A stretch of 64,000 nucleotides of DNA from Halomonas sp. ML-15 (GCF_014779595.1 NZ_JACXZT010000001.1:62001-126000); one strand, 5' to 3'. Shown: positions 44,427-54,818, counted from the first letter of the stretch. A program made the numbers and translations. Notes: a model not told the origin generated them from the letters alone.

Positions 44427-45035
44427 ATGATTGGACGCCTGCGAGGCACCCTGCTCGAGAAACAGCCGCCCTGGCTGGTGCTCGATGTCGGCGGGGTCGG
44501 TTACGAGATTGAAGCTTCGATGAATACGTTGTTGGCGCTGCCCGCCGCCGGCGAGCAGGTCCAGCTGTATACCCATCTGATCGTTCGCGAGGATGCGCAT
44601 TTGCTGTTCGGGTTTGCCCGAGAGCAGGAGCGCGCCCTGTTTCGCGCGCTGATCAAGGTCAATGGCGTAGGGCCCAAGCTGGCCCTGGCGATCCTTTCCG
44701 GCATGGAAGAGTCGCAGTTCATCCGCTGTGTCATGGATGATGACGCCAAGGCGCTCACGCGCCTGCCCGGGGTCGGCAAGAAAACCGCCGAGCGGCTGAT
44801 CATCGAGATGCGCGATCGCTTTCCGCACTGGCAGCAGGGCGGTGAACTCGGCGACCTGGAGCGGGCCGCCAACCCAGTGGCGAACAGTGCCGACCCGCTG
44901 CTGGATGCCGAGGCGGCGCTGGTGTCGCTGGGCTACAAGCCCACCGAGGCCACCAAGATGCTCAGCGGTCTCGACAAGGGGCTCTCCACCGAGGCCTTGA
45001 TCAAGGCTGCCCTGACCCGCAAGCTGGCAGGTTAA
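44427..45035 (+). CDS. ruvA: Holliday junction DNA helicase subunit RuvA
   Basis: A 202-residue protein: MIGRLRGTLLEKQPPWLVLDVGGVGYE is the OB-fold start, followed by two helix-hairpin-helix motifs (VNGVGPKLALAIL, LPGVGKKTAERLIIEM) and a C-terminal domain that binds RuvB. It forms tetramers around junctions. The ATG at 44427 follows AAGGA; an ATG three codons earlier is also in frame. Confidence 0.97.
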   Translation: MIGRLRGTLLEKQPPWLVLDVGGVGYEIEASMNTLLALPAAGEQVQLYTHLIVREDAHLLFGFAREQERALFRALIKVNGVGPKLALAILSGMEESQFIRCVMDDDAKALTRLPGVGKKTAERLIIEMRDRFPHWQQGGELGDLERAANPVANSADPLLDAEAALVSLGYKPTEATKMLSGLDKGLSTEALIKAALTRKLAG

Positions 45036-45068
45036 AGGAGCGACGCATGACGCCCATGAGAGCGACGA

Positions 45069-46097
45069 ATGATTGACAGCGATCGTCTGATCGCGGCCGA
45101 CAGCCAGCCCGGCGAGAGCCGGGTCGATCATGCCATCCGCCCGCAGCGACTGGCCGACTATATCGGTCAGCCGGCGGTGCGTGAGCAGCTGGATATCTTT
45201 ATCAGCGCGGCTCGTGGCCGCGACGAGAGCCTCGATCACACCCTGGTGTTCGGTCCGCCGGGGCTGGGCAAGACCACCCTGGCGAATATCATCGCCGCCG
45301 AGATGGGCGTCGATATCAAGTCGACCTCCGGGCCGGTGCTCGAGCGCGCCGGTGACCTGGCCGCGATGCTGACCAATCTTCAGCCTGGCGACGTGCTGTT
45401 CATCGACGAGATTCACCGCCTGTCGCCAGTGGTGGAGGAGGTGCTGTATCCGGCGATGGAGGATTTTCAGCTGGATATCATGATCGGCGACGGCCCCGCG
45501 GCGCGCTCGATCAAGCTCGACCTGCCGCCCTTTACCCTGGTGGGGGCGACCACCCGCGCCGGTCTTCTGACCTCGCCGCTGCGTGATCGCTTCGGCATCG
45601 TGCAGCGACTGGAATTTTATGATGTGACGGAACTGACCGAAATCGTCACTCGCTCGGCACGGCTGCTGGGGGTGACGGCAGACCGGCCGGGGGCCACCGA
45701 GATCGCGCGCCGTGCCCGCGGTACGCCACGCATCGCCAACCGTCTGCTGAGGCGGGTGCGTGATTTCGCCGAGGTGCGCGGAGATGGCGCCGTCGATGCG
45801 GCTATCGCCGATAGCGCGCTGAACATGCTGCACGTCGACCGCCACGGCCTGGATCATATGGACCGTCGGCTGCTGTTGGCGATGATCGAGAAGTTCGACG
45901 GCGGGCCGGTGGGCGTCGACTCGCTGGCCGCGGCGATCGGCGAAGAGCGCGATACCATCGAGGATGTCATCGAGCCCTACTTGATTCAGCAGGGCTTCAT
46001 GATGCGCACCGCTCGTGGGCGCGTCGTCACTCGCCAGGCCTATCAGCATTTCGGGATTCCTGCGCCGGCGGAGCGCGATGCGGGGAGCGGGGCATGA
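45069..46097 (+). CDS. ruvB: Holliday junction branch-migration ATPase RuvB
   Basis: A 342-residue AAA+ motor with Walker [12 protein letters not shown], Walker [10 protein letters not shown], sensor 1 GATTRAG and arginine finger region PLRDRFG, plus the C-terminal winged helix. The final residues overlap the ATG of ybgC by 4 nt (ATGA). It drives branch migration with RuvA. Confidence 0.97.
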   Translation: MIDSDRLIAADSQPGESRVDHAIRPQRLADYIGQPAVREQLDIFISAARGRDESLDHTLVFGPPGLGKTTLANIIAAEMGVDIKSTSGPVLERAGDLAAMLTNLQPGDVLFIDEIHRLSPVVEEVLYPAMEDFQLDIMIGDGPAARSIKLDLPPFTLVGATTRAGLLTSPLRDRFGIVQRLEFYDVTELTEIVTRSARLLGVTADRPGATEIARRARGTPRIANRLLRRVRDFAEVRGDGAVDAAIADSALNMLHVDRHGLDHMDRRLLLAMIEKFDGGPVGVDSLAAAIGEERDTIEDVIEPYLIQQGFMMRTARGRVVTRQAYQHFGIPAPAERDAGSGA

Positions 46098-46504
46098 GTC
46101 GCTTCAGCTGGCCGGTGCGCGTCTACATCGAGGATACCGATGCCGGCGGCATCGTCTATTACGTCAACTATCTCAAATATATGGAGCGGGCACGCAGCGA
46201 GTGGTTGCGGCAGTACGAGGTCACCCAGCAGGGGTTGCTCGACGCCAATATCCAGTTGGTGGTACATCGTCTCGAGTGCCGCTATGCCAAGCCCGCCCGC
46301 CTCGATGATGCGCTGCAGGTCAGCGCCGAAATCGAACGTCACGGCGCCTGCCAGATGACCTTTCATCAACAGGTGACGTGCGGCGGGGAACCCTTGTGCG
46401 ACGCTCGGGTCGACATCGCCTGTATCGATGCGACCCGCCTCAAACCGACGCGATGGCCAGCGCCGCTGCGTGCCGCTCTGCGCGGTCAACACTTGCAAGA
46501 CTGA
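46094..46504 (+). CDS. ybgC: Acyl-CoA thioesterase YbgC
   Basis: A 136-residue hot-dog-fold thioesterase with the family catalytic segment [24 protein letters not shown]. It is the conserved first gene of the tol-pal cluster and binds acyl carrier protein/phospholipid synthesis enzymes in E. coli. It overlaps ruvB by 4 nt, tying the ruv and tol genes into one transcript. Confidence 0.95.
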   Translation: MSRFSWPVRVYIEDTDAGGIVYYVNYLKYMERARSEWLRQYEVTQQGLLDANIQLVVHRLECRYAKPARLDDALQVSAEIERHGACQMTFHQQVTCGGEPLCDARVDIACIDATRLKPTRWPAPLRAALRGQHLQD

Positions 46505-46515
46505 CGAGGATAGCC

Positions 46516-47205
46516 GTGAACGACTCCATGTCCATTCCCCACCTGATCATGAGCGCCAGTACCGTGGTGCAGCTGGTCATGCTGCTGCTGACGGTGGGCT
46601 CGATCGCCTCCTGGATCGTGATCTTCCAGCGCACCTTCGTGATGCGACGCGCCAAGAAGACCCACCTGGCGTTCGAGGAGCGCTTCTGGTCCGGGGTCGA
46701 CCTCAACGAACTCTATCGTGAGACGCCCTCCGAGCAGGAAACCAACGGTGCCGAGCATGTGTTCCGTGCCGGATTCCGCGAGTTCAACCGTCTGCTACCC
46801 AAGACCCGCAGCCCCCAGGCGATTCTCGATGGTGTGCAGCGCTCGATGCGCGTGGCCTGGTCCCGGGAAGAGGAGCGCCTCAACCTGCATCTGGTGTTCC
46901 TTGCCACCGTGGCCTCGGCGAGCCCCTATATCGGCCTGTTCGGCACCGTGTGGGGCATCATGGGCTCGTTCCAGAGCCTGTCGATGACCGACCAAGCGAC
47001 CCTCTCCACGGTGGCGCCCTGGATCGCCGAGGCGCTGATCGCGACGGCCATGGGGCTGTTCGCGGCGATTCCTGCGGTGATTTTCTACAACCGGCTGTCA
47101 TCGGAGGCCGGCAAGCTTCTCGGCAAGTACGAAGGGTTCGCCGAAGAGTTCCACTCCATCCTGCATCGCAATCTGCAGGGACGTGGCGAAAGCGACGCCG
47201 GCTGA
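46516..47205 (+). CDS. tolQ: Tol-Pal system inner-membrane proton-channel protein TolQ
   Basis: A 229-residue ExbB/MotA-family protein with three transmembrane segments (about 16-38, 135-157 and 170-192). GAGGA at 46506-46510 points to a GTG start at 46516 (VNDSMSIPHL); E. coli tolQ also uses GTG. The alternative is ATG at 46528. With TolR it uses the proton gradient to energise TolA. Confidence 0.95.
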   Translation: MNDSMSIPHLIMSASTVVQLVMLLLTVGSIASWIVIFQRTFVMRRAKKTHLAFEERFWSGVDLNELYRETPSEQETNGAEHVFRAGFREFNRLLPKTRSPQAILDGVQRSMRVAWSREEERLNLHLVFLATVASASPYIGLFGTVWGIMGSFQSLSMTDQATLSTVAPWIAEALIATAMGLFAAIPAVIFYNRLSSEAGKLLGKYEGFAEEFHSILHRNLQGRGESDAG

Positions 47206-47217
47206 GGGAGAACCGCT

Positions 47218-47658
47218 ATGCATGGTCCGTTCAATCGTGGCGGCAACCGCAAGCCGATGGCTGAGATCAACGTCGTGCCGTTTATCGACGTCATGCTGGT
47301 GCTGCTGGTGATTTTCATGATCACTGCGCCGATGCTCACTCAGGGCGTGCGCGTCGATCTGCCCCAGGTCACCTCCGAGCCGATCGATGACGTCGACGAC
47401 AGCGAGCCGATCATCGTCTCGGTGGATCGTGAGGGGGAGTACTACATTTCGCTGGGCGACGAAGAGACCGCGGTATCGCTTGACGATATCGCCGACCAGA
47501 TCATCATCATTCTCGATCGCCGCCCCGATACCCCGGTAATGGTGCGGGGTGATCGCAACGTCAGCTACGGCCAGGTGGTCACCTTGATGAGCACCCTGCA
47601 GATTGCCGGCGTCAGAAACGTCGGGCTGATCTCAGAGCCGCCCTCGAGTGAGAATTGA
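47218..47658 (+). CDS. tolR: Tol-Pal system protein TolR
   Basis: A 146-residue ExbD/TolR protein with one transmembrane segment (about 20-41) containing the essential Asp in VPFIDVMLVLLVIFM and a periplasmic domain. It partners with TolQ in the stator/motor. It starts 12 nt after tolQ. Confidence 0.96.
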   Translation: MHGPFNRGGNRKPMAEINVVPFIDVMLVLLVIFMITAPMLTQGVRVDLPQVTSEPIDDVDDSEPIIVSVDREGEYYISLGDEETAVSLDDIADQIIIILDRRPDTPVMVRGDRNVSYGQVVTLMSTLQIAGVRNVGLISEPPSSEN

Positions 47659-47666
47659 GGAACGAC

Positions 47667-48839
47667 ATGGCCAGACACGATAGCCGTGTAGGCTATGGCC
47701 TGCCTACGCTGCTCGCCGTTGGCTTGCACGTGCTGGTAGTGGTGATGAGCGTGATTACGCTACCTAGCCGCGAGCCGGAAGCGACATCGTCGTCGGTGGT
47801 GCAAGCCACATTGGTGAGTACCGAAACTACCACCGACCAGGCGCTGCGCGCCGAAGAGGCGCGCGCCAGGGCAACCCAGCGGCAGGCCGAGGAAGAGGCG
47901 GCGGCCGCAGACGCCGACGCGGCCGCCGAGGCCGAGCGTCAGCAGGCCGAAGAGGAAGCTGCCCAGCGCCAGGCCGAGCAGCAGGCGGAGCGCGAAGCGC
48001 TGCAGCAGGCGCGTGAGCAGGAGCGACTCGAGGCGGAAGCCGATGCCCAGCGTCGCGCCGAGGAGGCCGAGCAGCAGGCACGACTGCGCGAAGAGCAGGA
48101 AGCCGCGGCTGAGGCCGAGCGCCAGCGTCAAGAGGAGCAGCGCCGCGAAGCCGAGCAGCAGCGTGAGGCCGAGGCCGCCGAGCGGCAGCGCCAGGAAGAG
48201 GAGGCGCGCCGTCAGGCCGAGCAAGAGGCCGAAGCCGAGCGCCAGCGTGAGGCGGAGCGCGAAGCTGAACGTCAGCGCCAGGAAGAGGAGGCGCGCCGCC
48301 AGGCCGAGCAGGAAGCGGAAGCGCAGCGCCAGCGTGAGGAGGAAGAGGCGCGCCGCCAGGCCGAGCAGGAAGCCGAAGCGCAGCGCCAGCGCCAGGAAGA
48401 AGAGGCGCGCCGCCAGGCTGAACAGGAAGCCGAAGCGGAGCGCCAGCGCCAGGAGGCGGCTCGCGCTGCGGCCGAGGCGGCCAGCGATATCGACAGCCTG
48501 ATCGCCGGCGAACAGGAGTCCATCGCTAACGCGCGGCAGGCCGAACAGGCGGCTAATAGCTTCCAGAATCTGGTGCGCAATGCGGTTGAGCAAGCCTGGA
48601 TCATTCCGTCTGGCGCGGCGTCGGGCCTCGAGGCGACGCTACGGCTCGATCTGTTGCCCACCGGCGAACTGATTGGGGCTACCATTGTAAGTAGTAGTGG
48701 GGATGGGGCCTTCGATCGTTCGGTGATCCAGGCCGTCGAGCGCGCCGCTCCCTTCCGTGAAATGCGCCAGCTGCCACCGGCTGCGCAGAGTCAATTCCGG
48801 CAGTTCAATCTGAGATTTCGACCCGGGGATGTACGCTGA
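47667..48839 (+). CDS. tolA: Tol-Pal system protein TolA with long coiled coil
   Basis: A 390-residue protein: transmembrane helix at about 14-31, a long Ala/Glu/Gln/Arg coiled coil (about 57-275) crossing the periplasm, and the C-terminal TolA III domain ([16 protein letters not shown] onward, TonB-like). Residues 173-258 contain four copies of a 19-residue unit ([19 protein letters not shown]) with one 10-residue interruption. GAGGA precedes the ATG at 47667. The stop overlaps the tolB start. Confidence 0.93.
   Translation: MARHDSRVGYGLPTLLAVGLHVLVVVMSVITLPSREPEATSSSVVQATLVSTETTTDQALRAEEARARATQRQAEEEAAAADADAAAEAERQQAEEEAAQRQAEQQAEREALQQAREQERLEAEADAQRRAEEAEQQARLREEQEAAAEAERQRQEEQRREAEQQREAEAAERQRQEEEARRQAEQEAEAERQREAEREAERQRQEEEARRQAEQEAEAQRQREEEEARRQAEQEAEAQRQRQEEEARRQAEQEAEAERQRQEAARAAAEAASDIDSLIAGEQESIANARQAEQAANSFQNLVRNAVEQAWIIPSGAASGLEATLRLDLLPTGELIGATIVSSSGDGAFDRSVIQAVERAAPFREMRQLPPAAQSQFRQFNLRFRPGDVR
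48183..48440 (+). repeat. 57-bp in-frame tandem repeats in tolA
   Basis: Four 57-bp units (residues 173-191, 202-220, 221-239, 240-258), with a 30-bp spacer after the first. Units differ mostly at synonymous or E/Q positions. Being multiples of three, they can change copy number without a frameshift, altering coiled-coil length by about 2.8 nm per unit if helical. Confidence 0.85.
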
Positions 48840-50131
48840 TGAAACCCTTGCTGAACCTCTGGCTTATCGCCCTGTTGGCGCTGTTTGCCACCCAGGCCCA
48901 CGCCAATCTGACTATCGAAATCACGCGCGGTAGCGACCGCGCCATTCCGATTGCCATCGTGCCGTTCGCCGTGGAGGGTGGCGGCTCGCTGCCCGACGAC
49001 GTTGCACAGGTGATCAGCGATAATCTCGAGCGCAGTGGCCAGTTCGATCCGCTGTCGCGCAATTCGCTGATCGCACGGCCGAGTAGCAGCAGCGACGTCA
49101 ACTATCGCGATTGGCGTGCCGTCGACGCCGACTACCTGGTGGTTGGGCAAGCCCAGGAAGAGGGCAGCCAGTATCGGATGCAGTTCGAGCTGATGGATAT
49201 CTACGGTCAGCGGCGCATGATCGGCGAGGTGGTCACCAGTGATCGCAACGAACTGCGCAGCGCCGCCCACTACATGAGTGACCAGATCTTCGAGGCCATC
49301 ACCGGTCTGCGCGGCGCCTTCTCGACGCGTATCGCCTACGTCACCTCGGAAGGCGCCGGTGATGATATGCGCTTTGCCCTGTATATCGCCGATGCCGACG
49401 GCCGTAACAGCCAGGAAATTCTCACCTCCAGTGAGCCGATCCTGTCGCCGGCCTGGTCACCGGATGGCACCAAGCTGGCCTATGTCTCTTTCGAGACCGA
49501 GCGCCCGGCCATCTATATCCAGGATCTCAACACCAGCCAGCGCGTCCGCGCCACCTCGTTCCCGGGGATCAATGGGGCGCCGGCCTGGTCACCCGACGGC
49601 CGCCGGCTGGCCATGTCGCTGTCCAAGGACGGTCAGCCGGAGATCTACATCATGGACATCGCCGGCCGCAGCTTCGAGCGCATGACCGACAGCAGTTCCA
49701 TCGATACCGAGCCAAGCTGGTCGCCGGACGGTCGCAGTATCGTGTTCACCTCGGACCGCAGCGGTGGCCCGCAGCTCTATGAGATGGACGTCGCCAGCAA
49801 GCAGGTGGAACGCTTGACCTTTACCGGCAACTACAACGCCCGCGGTCGCTATTCACCCGACGGGGAGTCGCTATTTTTGATTCATCGTGGCAACGGCGGT
49901 TTTCAAGTGGCGCGCCAGGATCTCGGGTCCAATCGCCTCACTACGTTGACCGATAGCAGCGCGGATGAATCTCCTAGTGTTGCGCCGAATGGGAGCATGG
50001 TAATCTTCGCTACCCAACAGGGTAACAACGGTGTGCTGGGAGCAGTGTCGGCCGACGGACGAGCCGCGTTCCGCCTGCCCTCGGCACGAGGTGACGTTCG
50101 CGAACCCGCGTGGTCACCATTTCTGAACTGA
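48839..50131 (+). CDS. tolB: Tol-Pal system periplasmic protein TolB
   Basis: A 430-residue exported protein. The signal peptide [19 protein letters not shown] ends at AHA before NLTIEITRG. An N-terminal alpha/beta domain is followed by a six-bladed propeller with repeated WSPDG motifs (several visible: [38 protein letters not shown]). It binds Pal and TolA. Start overlaps tolA stop (TGATG). Confidence 0.97.
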   Translation: MKPLLNLWLIALLALFATQAHANLTIEITRGSDRAIPIAIVPFAVEGGGSLPDDVAQVISDNLERSGQFDPLSRNSLIARPSSSSDVNYRDWRAVDADYLVVGQAQEEGSQYRMQFELMDIYGQRRMIGEVVTSDRNELRSAAHYMSDQIFEAITGLRGAFSTRIAYVTSEGAGDDMRFALYIADADGRNSQEILTSSEPILSPAWSPDGTKLAYVSFETERPAIYIQDLNTSQRVRATSFPGINGAPAWSPDGRRLAMSLSKDGQPEIYIMDIAGRSFERMTDSSSIDTEPSWSPDGRSIVFTSDRSGGPQLYEMDVASKQVERLTFTGNYNARGRYSPDGESLFLIHRGNGGFQVARQDLGSNRLTTLTDSSADESPSVAPNGSMVIFATQQGNNGVLGAVSADGRAAFRLPSARGDVREPAWSPFLN

Positions 50132-50171
50132 TCGACCATTAGTGTCATTCAATTCTTGCAAGGAGTTGAGC

Positions 50172-50711
50172 ATGCAATTTTCATCTTACGCCAAAGGTCT
50201 GGCGTTGGCCGCTTCACTCGCTCTTGTGGCCGGCTGTTCCAGTAGCGGCGGCACCCAGGACGGGTCCATGGATGGCACCAGCGGCAGCGGTGCTGCCGGA
50301 CAGGGCGCGGGTAGCGGCCAGGTTAGCGGTACCGGCATGAACGGTGGCAACGGCAGCCGCCAGGCCAGCGACGACCAGGGCATTCCCAGCGTTCGTACCA
50401 TCTACTTCGACTTCGACCGCGATAGCATTCGCAGCGAGTTCGAATCGGTGCTCAACGCCCATGCCCAGTACCTGCGCTCCAATCCCAACGCCCGCGTGGT
50501 GCTCGAAGGCCACACCGACGAGCGCGGTACCCGCGAGTACAACATGGGCCTCGGCGAGCGGCGTGCCAACTCCGTTCAGCGCTTCATGAGCGTGCAGGGC
50601 GTCTCGCCGTCACAGCTCGAAGTGGTCAGCTACGGTGAAGAGCGCCCCGCGGTGCGCGGTAATAACGAAGACTCCTACGCCCAGAATCGTCGCGTGGTGT
50701 TCTCTTACTGA
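50172..50711 (+). CDS. pal: Peptidoglycan-associated lipoprotein Pal
   Basis: A 179-residue outer-membrane lipoprotein: signal peptide with lipobox LVAG-C22, a Gly/Ser-rich linker (about 23-75), and an OmpA-like peptidoglycan-binding domain (IYFDFDRDSIR, LEGHTDERGTREYNMGLGERRA). AAGGAG precedes the ATG at 50172; an upstream in-frame ATG would spoil the signal peptide. It anchors the outer membrane to peptidoglycan. Confidence 0.97.
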   Translation: MQFSSYAKGLALAASLALVAGCSSSGGTQDGSMDGTSGSGAAGQGAGSGQVSGTGMNGGNGSRQASDDQGIPSVRTIYFDFDRDSIRSEFESVLNAHAQYLRSNPNARVVLEGHTDERGTREYNMGLGERRANSVQRFMSVQGVSPSQLEVVSYGEERPAVRGNNEDSYAQNRRVVFSY

Positions 50712-50736
50712 GCCACACCCGCCAGTGGAGTAAAGC

Positions 50737-51489
50737 ATGAAACACAGCCTGAAAAGGCTGTGCGGCGCGGGAGCCCTGGTGCTCCCGCTGTCCGTTGGGG
50801 CCGCCCCGATCGTGGAGGACCTCTCGGCACAGCAGCAGCAGTCGCGCAGCTTTTATGAACAGACCGAAGTACGCGAGTCGGGGGGCGGCAGTCTGCTGCT
50901 GCTCAACCAGCTGGAAGAGAATCAGCGCCAGATACAGCAGCTGCGCGGCCAGATGGAGGAGTTGCGCCATCAGCTCGAGCAGATGCGCCAGCTGAACCAG
51001 GAGCGCTACATCGACCTCGAAGAGCGCTTGGCCGCGGTCGGCACCGTGGGGGGAAGCCCCAACGTCGACCCTGGCGCCGCGCAGGAGGTGGCTGCTGCCA
51101 GTGGTGATGGCAGTGGTGCTCAGGCGGCCTACCAGCAAGCCTTTCAGCAGGTGCAGGCACGGGATTTTCCGGCTGCGATTGCCGCCTTCGAAACCTTCGT
51201 CGGCGACTATCCTGATCACGATTTGACGGCCAATGGCTACTACTGGCTGGGTGAGCTGCACTCCGCCGAGTCGGATCTCGACCAGGCCGCCTCGGCATTC
51301 CAGACAGTGATCGACGACTATAGCGGCAGCAACAAGGTGCCGGATGCGCTGTACAAATTGGCCCTGCTGCACGCCCGCCAGGGCCAGCCAGACGCCAGTC
51401 GCGAGCTGCTCGATGAGCTGATGGAAAGCTACCCGGACAGCAATGCCGCGACCTTGGCCAGCGAGTTTCTCAATCAGTCCGGCCTTTGA
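50737..51489 (+). CDS. cpoB: Cell division coordinator CpoB (YbgF)
   Basis: A 250-residue periplasmic protein: signal peptide to about residue 23, an N-terminal coiled coil for trimerisation (LNQLEENQRQIQQLRGQMEELRHQLEQMRQ region, 50-95) and a C-terminal TPR domain (AYQQAFQQVQARDFPAAIAAF onward). It links peptidoglycan synthesis by PBP1B with Tol-driven constriction. It is the last gene of the tol-pal cluster. Confidence 0.94.
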   Translation: MKHSLKRLCGAGALVLPLSVGAAPIVEDLSAQQQQSRSFYEQTEVRESGGGSLLLLNQLEENQRQIQQLRGQMEELRHQLEQMRQLNQERYIDLEERLAAVGTVGGSPNVDPGAAQEVAAASGDGSGAQAAYQQAFQQVQARDFPAAIAAFETFVGDYPDHDLTANGYYWLGELHSAESDLDQAASAFQTVIDDYSGSNKVPDALYKLALLHARQGQPDASRELLDELMESYPDSNAATLASEFLNQSGL

Positions 51490-51512
51490 CAGCCGTTGCC
51501 AGAGGAGTCCAG

Positions 51513-52274
51513 ATGTCCTGCATGATCGACTATCACGCGCGCCCCGACCTGCTTGCCGGGCGCGTCATTCTCGTGACCGGTGCCGGCGACGGCATTGGTC
51601 GCGAAGCGGCCAAGGCCTACGCTGCTCACGGCGCCACGGTGATTCTGCTGGGTCGCACCGTGCCTAAACTGGAAGCGGTATACGACGAGATCGAGGCGGC
51701 CGGTGGACCACAACCGGCGATCTTTCCGCTCAACTTCGAAGGCGCGACCCTCAAGGATTTCCACGACATGGCCGAAACGCTCGACAAGGAGTTCGGTCGG
51801 CTGGATGGCGTTCTGCATAACGCCGGATTGCTGGGTCGTTTGACACCCTTCGAGCAGTACAACCCGGCGCTGTGGGAGCAGGTAATGCAGGTCAATGCCA
51901 ACGGCCCGATCTGGATGACTCAGGCATTGATGCCCTTATTGCTCAGCAGTGACGATGCGTCACTGGTGTTCACCTCGTCGAGCGTGGGGCGCAAAGGGCG
52001 TGCCTACTGGGGCGCTTATGCCGTCTCCAAGTTCGCTACCGAAGGGTTTATGCAGGTGTTGGCCGATGAGTTCGTCAATAATCCCGGCATTCGCATCAAC
52101 AGCCTCAATCCTGGCGCGACCCGCACCCAGATGCGCAAGACCGCCTATCCCGGTGAAAACCCCGATAGTTTGCGTCGTGCCAGCGAGATCATGCCCACCT
52201 ATCTATGGCTGATGGGGCCCGACAGCCGCGGTGTTACCGGCCAGCAGATCGACGCGCAGCCGCCGCGTAGCTGA
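51513..52274 (+). CDS. YciK-family short-chain dehydrogenase/reductase
   Basis: A 253-residue SDR with the NAD(P) motif TGAGDGIG, NAG (HNAGLLG), and the catalytic Ser/Tyr/Lys (TSSSVGRKG, YAVSK). The LLAGRVILVTGAGDGIG start and ALMPLLLSSDDASLVFTSSSVG are typical of YciK. GGAG before the ATG at 51513 sets the start. It neighbours mupP and ubiG as its homologue does in Pseudomonas. The substrate is unknown. Confidence 0.9.
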   Translation: MSCMIDYHARPDLLAGRVILVTGAGDGIGREAAKAYAAHGATVILLGRTVPKLEAVYDEIEAAGGPQPAIFPLNFEGATLKDFHDMAETLDKEFGRLDGVLHNAGLLGRLTPFEQYNPALWEQVMQVNANGPIWMTQALMPLLLSSDDASLVFTSSSVGRKGRAYWGAYAVSKFATEGFMQVLADEFVNNPGIRINSLNPGATRTQMRKTAYPGENPDSLRRASEIMPTYLWLMGPDSRGVTGQQIDAQPPRS

Positions 52275-52285
52275 GCGATCATTCG

Positions 52286-52305
52286 GCAGCCGGCCCCAGC
52301 GCCGG
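52286..52305. terminator. Weak hairpin between convergent SDR and mupP genes
   Basis: AGCCGGC and GCCGGTT pair (one G-T wobble) across a 6-nt loop. Position between convergent stops (52274 and 52321) suggests termination. Weak evidence. Confidence 0.3.
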
Positions 52306-52320
52306 TTGCGCGGATTGGTT

Positions 52321-53007
52321 TCATGGCTCTCCCATGTTTCTCAACAGCGCGCCGACCAGATCGGCCGGCGTCTCGAACCACAGGTCCGCCGGCCAGCTGC
52401 CGATGTCGTCTTCCTCCGCTATATAGCCATAGCCCACCGCCACAGCGATCATGCCGGCGCTGCGAGCGGCCTGCATATCGCGCAGGTGATCACCGATATA
52501 CCAGCACTCGTCGGGTGTCACCGAGAGGCGACGCGCAGCTTCCCAGAGTGGCTCCGGCGCTGGCTTCTTGAGCGGCAAGTCGTCGGCACATAGCAGGGCG
52601 CCTGGCATCAGTTGCAAGGCATCGATAAGCGGCGCGGCGTAGGCACGTGGCTTGTTGGTGACGATCCCCCACGCCCGCGGTTGCTGCGTCCAGTGCTCGA
52701 TCAGCCGGTCAAGCCCCTCGAAGAGGCGACTCTGACTGGCGACATCGCGTCCGTAGGCGTCAAGAAGAAAGCTGCGTGCGGCGCCGTGATCGGCATGCTC
52801 TCTATCCAGCCCCAGTGCCAGATTGACCAGCGCACTTCCGCCGTTTGAGACCTGGCTGCGAATCAGTGGGTAGGGCAGCGGGGCGAGGCCATGGTGGGCA
52901 CGCAGTTCGTTGGTGGCACGCGCCAGGTCGGGGGCGGTATCCACCAGGGTGCCGTCGAGGTCGAAGAGTAGACCGCGCGGTATGGCATCGAGGTTGGCTG
53001 TCTTCAT
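52321..53007 (-). CDS. mupP: HAD phosphatase, probable MurNAc-6-phosphate phosphatase MupP
   Basis: A 228-residue HAD-family phosphatase with [14 protein letters not shown] (catalytic Asp pair), [12 protein letters not shown] and [12 protein letters not shown]. It is annotated as Gph-like by general resemblance, but its position between the YciK-like SDR and ubiG is that of P. aeruginosa mupP, which dephosphorylates MurNAc-6-phosphate in the anhydro-MurNAc recycling route. Phosphoglycolate phosphatase remains the alternative. It overlaps ubiG by 4 nt. Confidence 0.8.
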   Translation of the reverse strand: MKTANLDAIPRGLLFDLDGTLVDTAPDLARATNELRAHHGLAPLPYPLIRSQVSNGGSALVNLALGLDREHADHGAARSFLLDAYGRDVASQSRLFEGLDRLIEHWTQQPRAWGIVTNKPRAYAAPLIDALQLMPGALLCADDLPLKKPAPEPLWEAARRLSVTPDECWYIGDHLRDMQAARSAGMIAVAVGYGYIAEEDDIGSWPADLWFETPADLVGALLRNMGEP

Positions 53008-53756
53008 GGCAGGTCGCGGCTGGCGTGCAAGAGGTAATTGACCGAGACATCCCGTGGCGCCAACCGGTAGTGGCGAGTCAGGGGGTTGTAGACCAGACCA
53101 CTCTGCTCACGCACCTTGAGCCCGGTGGCGCGGCACCAGCTGGATAGCTCGGCGGGACGAATCAGCTTGCGATAGTCGTGGGTGCCACGGGGCAGCAACC
53201 TGAGCAGGTACTCGGCGCCGAGAATGGCGAAGGCATAGGCCTTGGGATTGCGATTGATGGTCGAGAAAAACACCTGGCCCCCGGGCTTGACCAGCGTCGC
53301 GCAGGCGCGCACCACCGAGGCCGGATCGGGCACGTGTTCGAGCATCTCGAGGCATGTCACCACGTCGAATTCGCCGGGGTGATTGGCCGCCATCTGTTCG
53401 GCACTGGCCTGTCGATAGTCCACCGTCACACCGGACTCCTGCTGATGCAGGCGCGCCACGGCGAGCGGCGCCTCACCCATATCGATGCCGGTGACCCGGG
53501 CGCCACGATGGGCCATGGCCTCGGCAAGAATGCCGCCACCACAGCCGACATCGATGACCGTCTTGCCGGCCAGCCCTGCGCGGGCATCGATGAAATCGAG
53601 GCGCAGGGGGTTGATATCGTGGAGCGGCTTGAACTCGCTGTCTCGGTCCCACCAGCGGCTAGCCAACGCCTCGAACTTGGCGACCTCGGCGTGATCGACG
53701 TTGCCTTGGTGTTGGCTGTCGTCATGGTGCTGCGCCGAATCCTGTGTGGCTGTCAT
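53004..53756 (-). CDS. ubiG: Ubiquinone biosynthesis O-methyltransferase UbiG
   Basis: A 250-residue SAM methyltransferase with motif [17 protein letters not shown] and the UbiG-specific N-terminal [30 protein letters not shown]. It performs both O-methylations of ubiquinone synthesis. AGAGG lies 7 nt before the ATG at 53756, favoured over a start 11 codons upstream. The 4-nt overlap with mupP implies co-translation. Confidence 0.96.
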   Translation of the reverse strand: MTATQDSAQHHDDSQHQGNVDHAEVAKFEALASRWWDRDSEFKPLHDINPLRLDFIDARAGLAGKTVIDVGCGGGILAEAMAHRGARVTGIDMGEAPLAVARLHQQESGVTVDYRQASAEQMAANHPGEFDVVTCLEMLEHVPDPASVVRACATLVKPGGQVFFSTINRNPKAYAFAILGAEYLLRLLPRGTHDYRKLIRPAELSSWCRATGLKVREQSGLVYNPLTRHYRLAPRDVSVNYLLHASRDLP

Positions 53757-53921
53757 CTCGTGCCTCTTGCTGTGCATCGGGGTCGCCACATTCTACTCTG
53801 TCAAAGGCCGGGTTGTCCGTCTAGGCCGCAACGAAAGGGACGACTGTCGCCGACCCGCGTCATCCGCTGCGCGGATGGCTATGGCATAATCGACTGGCAT
53901 TCACGATCAGGAGGGATCCCG

Positions 53922-54812
53922 ATGATCCGCAAGGCCGTACTTCCGGTGGCTGGCCTCGGCACACGCTGCCTACCCGCCTCGAAAGCCATTCCCAAGGAGA
54001 TGATCACCATCGTCGACAAGCCGGTCATCCAGTACGTGGTGGAAGAGGCCGTAGCCGCTGGCATCAAGGAGATCGTGCTGGTCACCCACTCCAGCAAGGC
54101 GGCGATCGAGAACCACTTCGACAAGCATTTCGAGCTCGAAGCCAGCCTCGAGGCCAAGGGCAAGACCGAGCTCCTCGAGGAGCTGCGCAACATTATTCCC
54201 GACGACGTCAAGATCATCAGCGTCCGCCAGCCCGAGCCGCTGGGCCTTGGTCATGCCGTGCTCTGCGCGCGCCCGGTGATCGGCGACGACGAGCCTTTCG
54301 CGGTGCTGCTACCCGATGTGCTGGTCGACGATTACGGTCTCGACGGCAACGACCTGGCGGGGATGATCGACGCCTTCGCCGCCAGTGGTCAGTCTCAGAT
54401 CATGGTCGAGAACGTGCCCAGAGAGATGGTCTACAAGTACGGCATCGTGGCCATCGACGGCGAGTCGCCAGCGGCTGGCGAGTCTGCGCCGATGGCGCAG
54501 GTGGTCGAAAAGCCCAAGGTCGAGGAGGCGCCCTCGACCCTGGCGGTGATCGGCCGCTATCTGCTGCCCGGTGCGATCTTCCCCCTGCTCGCCGAGACAC
54601 CACCCGGCGCCGGCAACGAGATCCAGCTCACCGACGCCATCGATACCCTGCGCGGGCGTGAGGGGGTGGCAGCCTATCGCATGCGAGGTGCCACCTATGA
54701 CTGCGGTCACCAACTCGGCTATCTCGAGGCGATCCTGGCCTTTGCCAAGCGCCATCCCAAGTATGCCGAGGGGTTTTCCGAGCTGCTCGACAAGTACGCT
54801 GCCAAGGAGTGA
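53922..54812 (+). CDS. galU: UTP-glucose-1-phosphate uridylyltransferase
   Basis: A 296-residue nucleotidyltransferase with the N-terminal VAGLGTRCLPASKAIPKEM motif and VEKP, making UDP-glucose. AGGAGGG (53908-53914) strongly supports the ATG at 53922; the frame stays open far upstream across the antisense ubiG region, but that is a shadow. A possible -10 CATAAT (53885-53890) is close. The UDP-glucose-dehydrogenase homologue follows 6 nt later. Confidence 0.96.
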   Translation: MIRKAVLPVAGLGTRCLPASKAIPKEMITIVDKPVIQYVVEEAVAAGIKEIVLVTHSSKAAIENHFDKHFELEASLEAKGKTELLEELRNIIPDDVKIISVRQPEPLGLGHAVLCARPVIGDDEPFAVLLPDVLVDDYGLDGNDLAGMIDAFAASGQSQIMVENVPREMVYKYGIVAIDGESPAAGESAPMAQVVEKPKVEEAPSTLAVIGRYLLPGAIFPLLAETPPGAGNEIQLTDAIDTLRGREGVAAYRMRGATYDCGHQLGYLEAILAFAKRHPKYAEGFSELLDKYAAKE

Positions 54813-54818
54813 CCTACG

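Noticed and set aside
44412-46049. 545-codon open frame antisense to ruvA-ruvB
   Set aside because: It mirrors two strongly conserved genes; long antisense frames are expected in GC-rich coding DNA, and its product shows no family-like features.
53178-53921. N-terminal extension of galU by 248 codons
   Set aside because: It runs antisense through ubiG; the AGGAGGG site and family alignment place the start at 53922.
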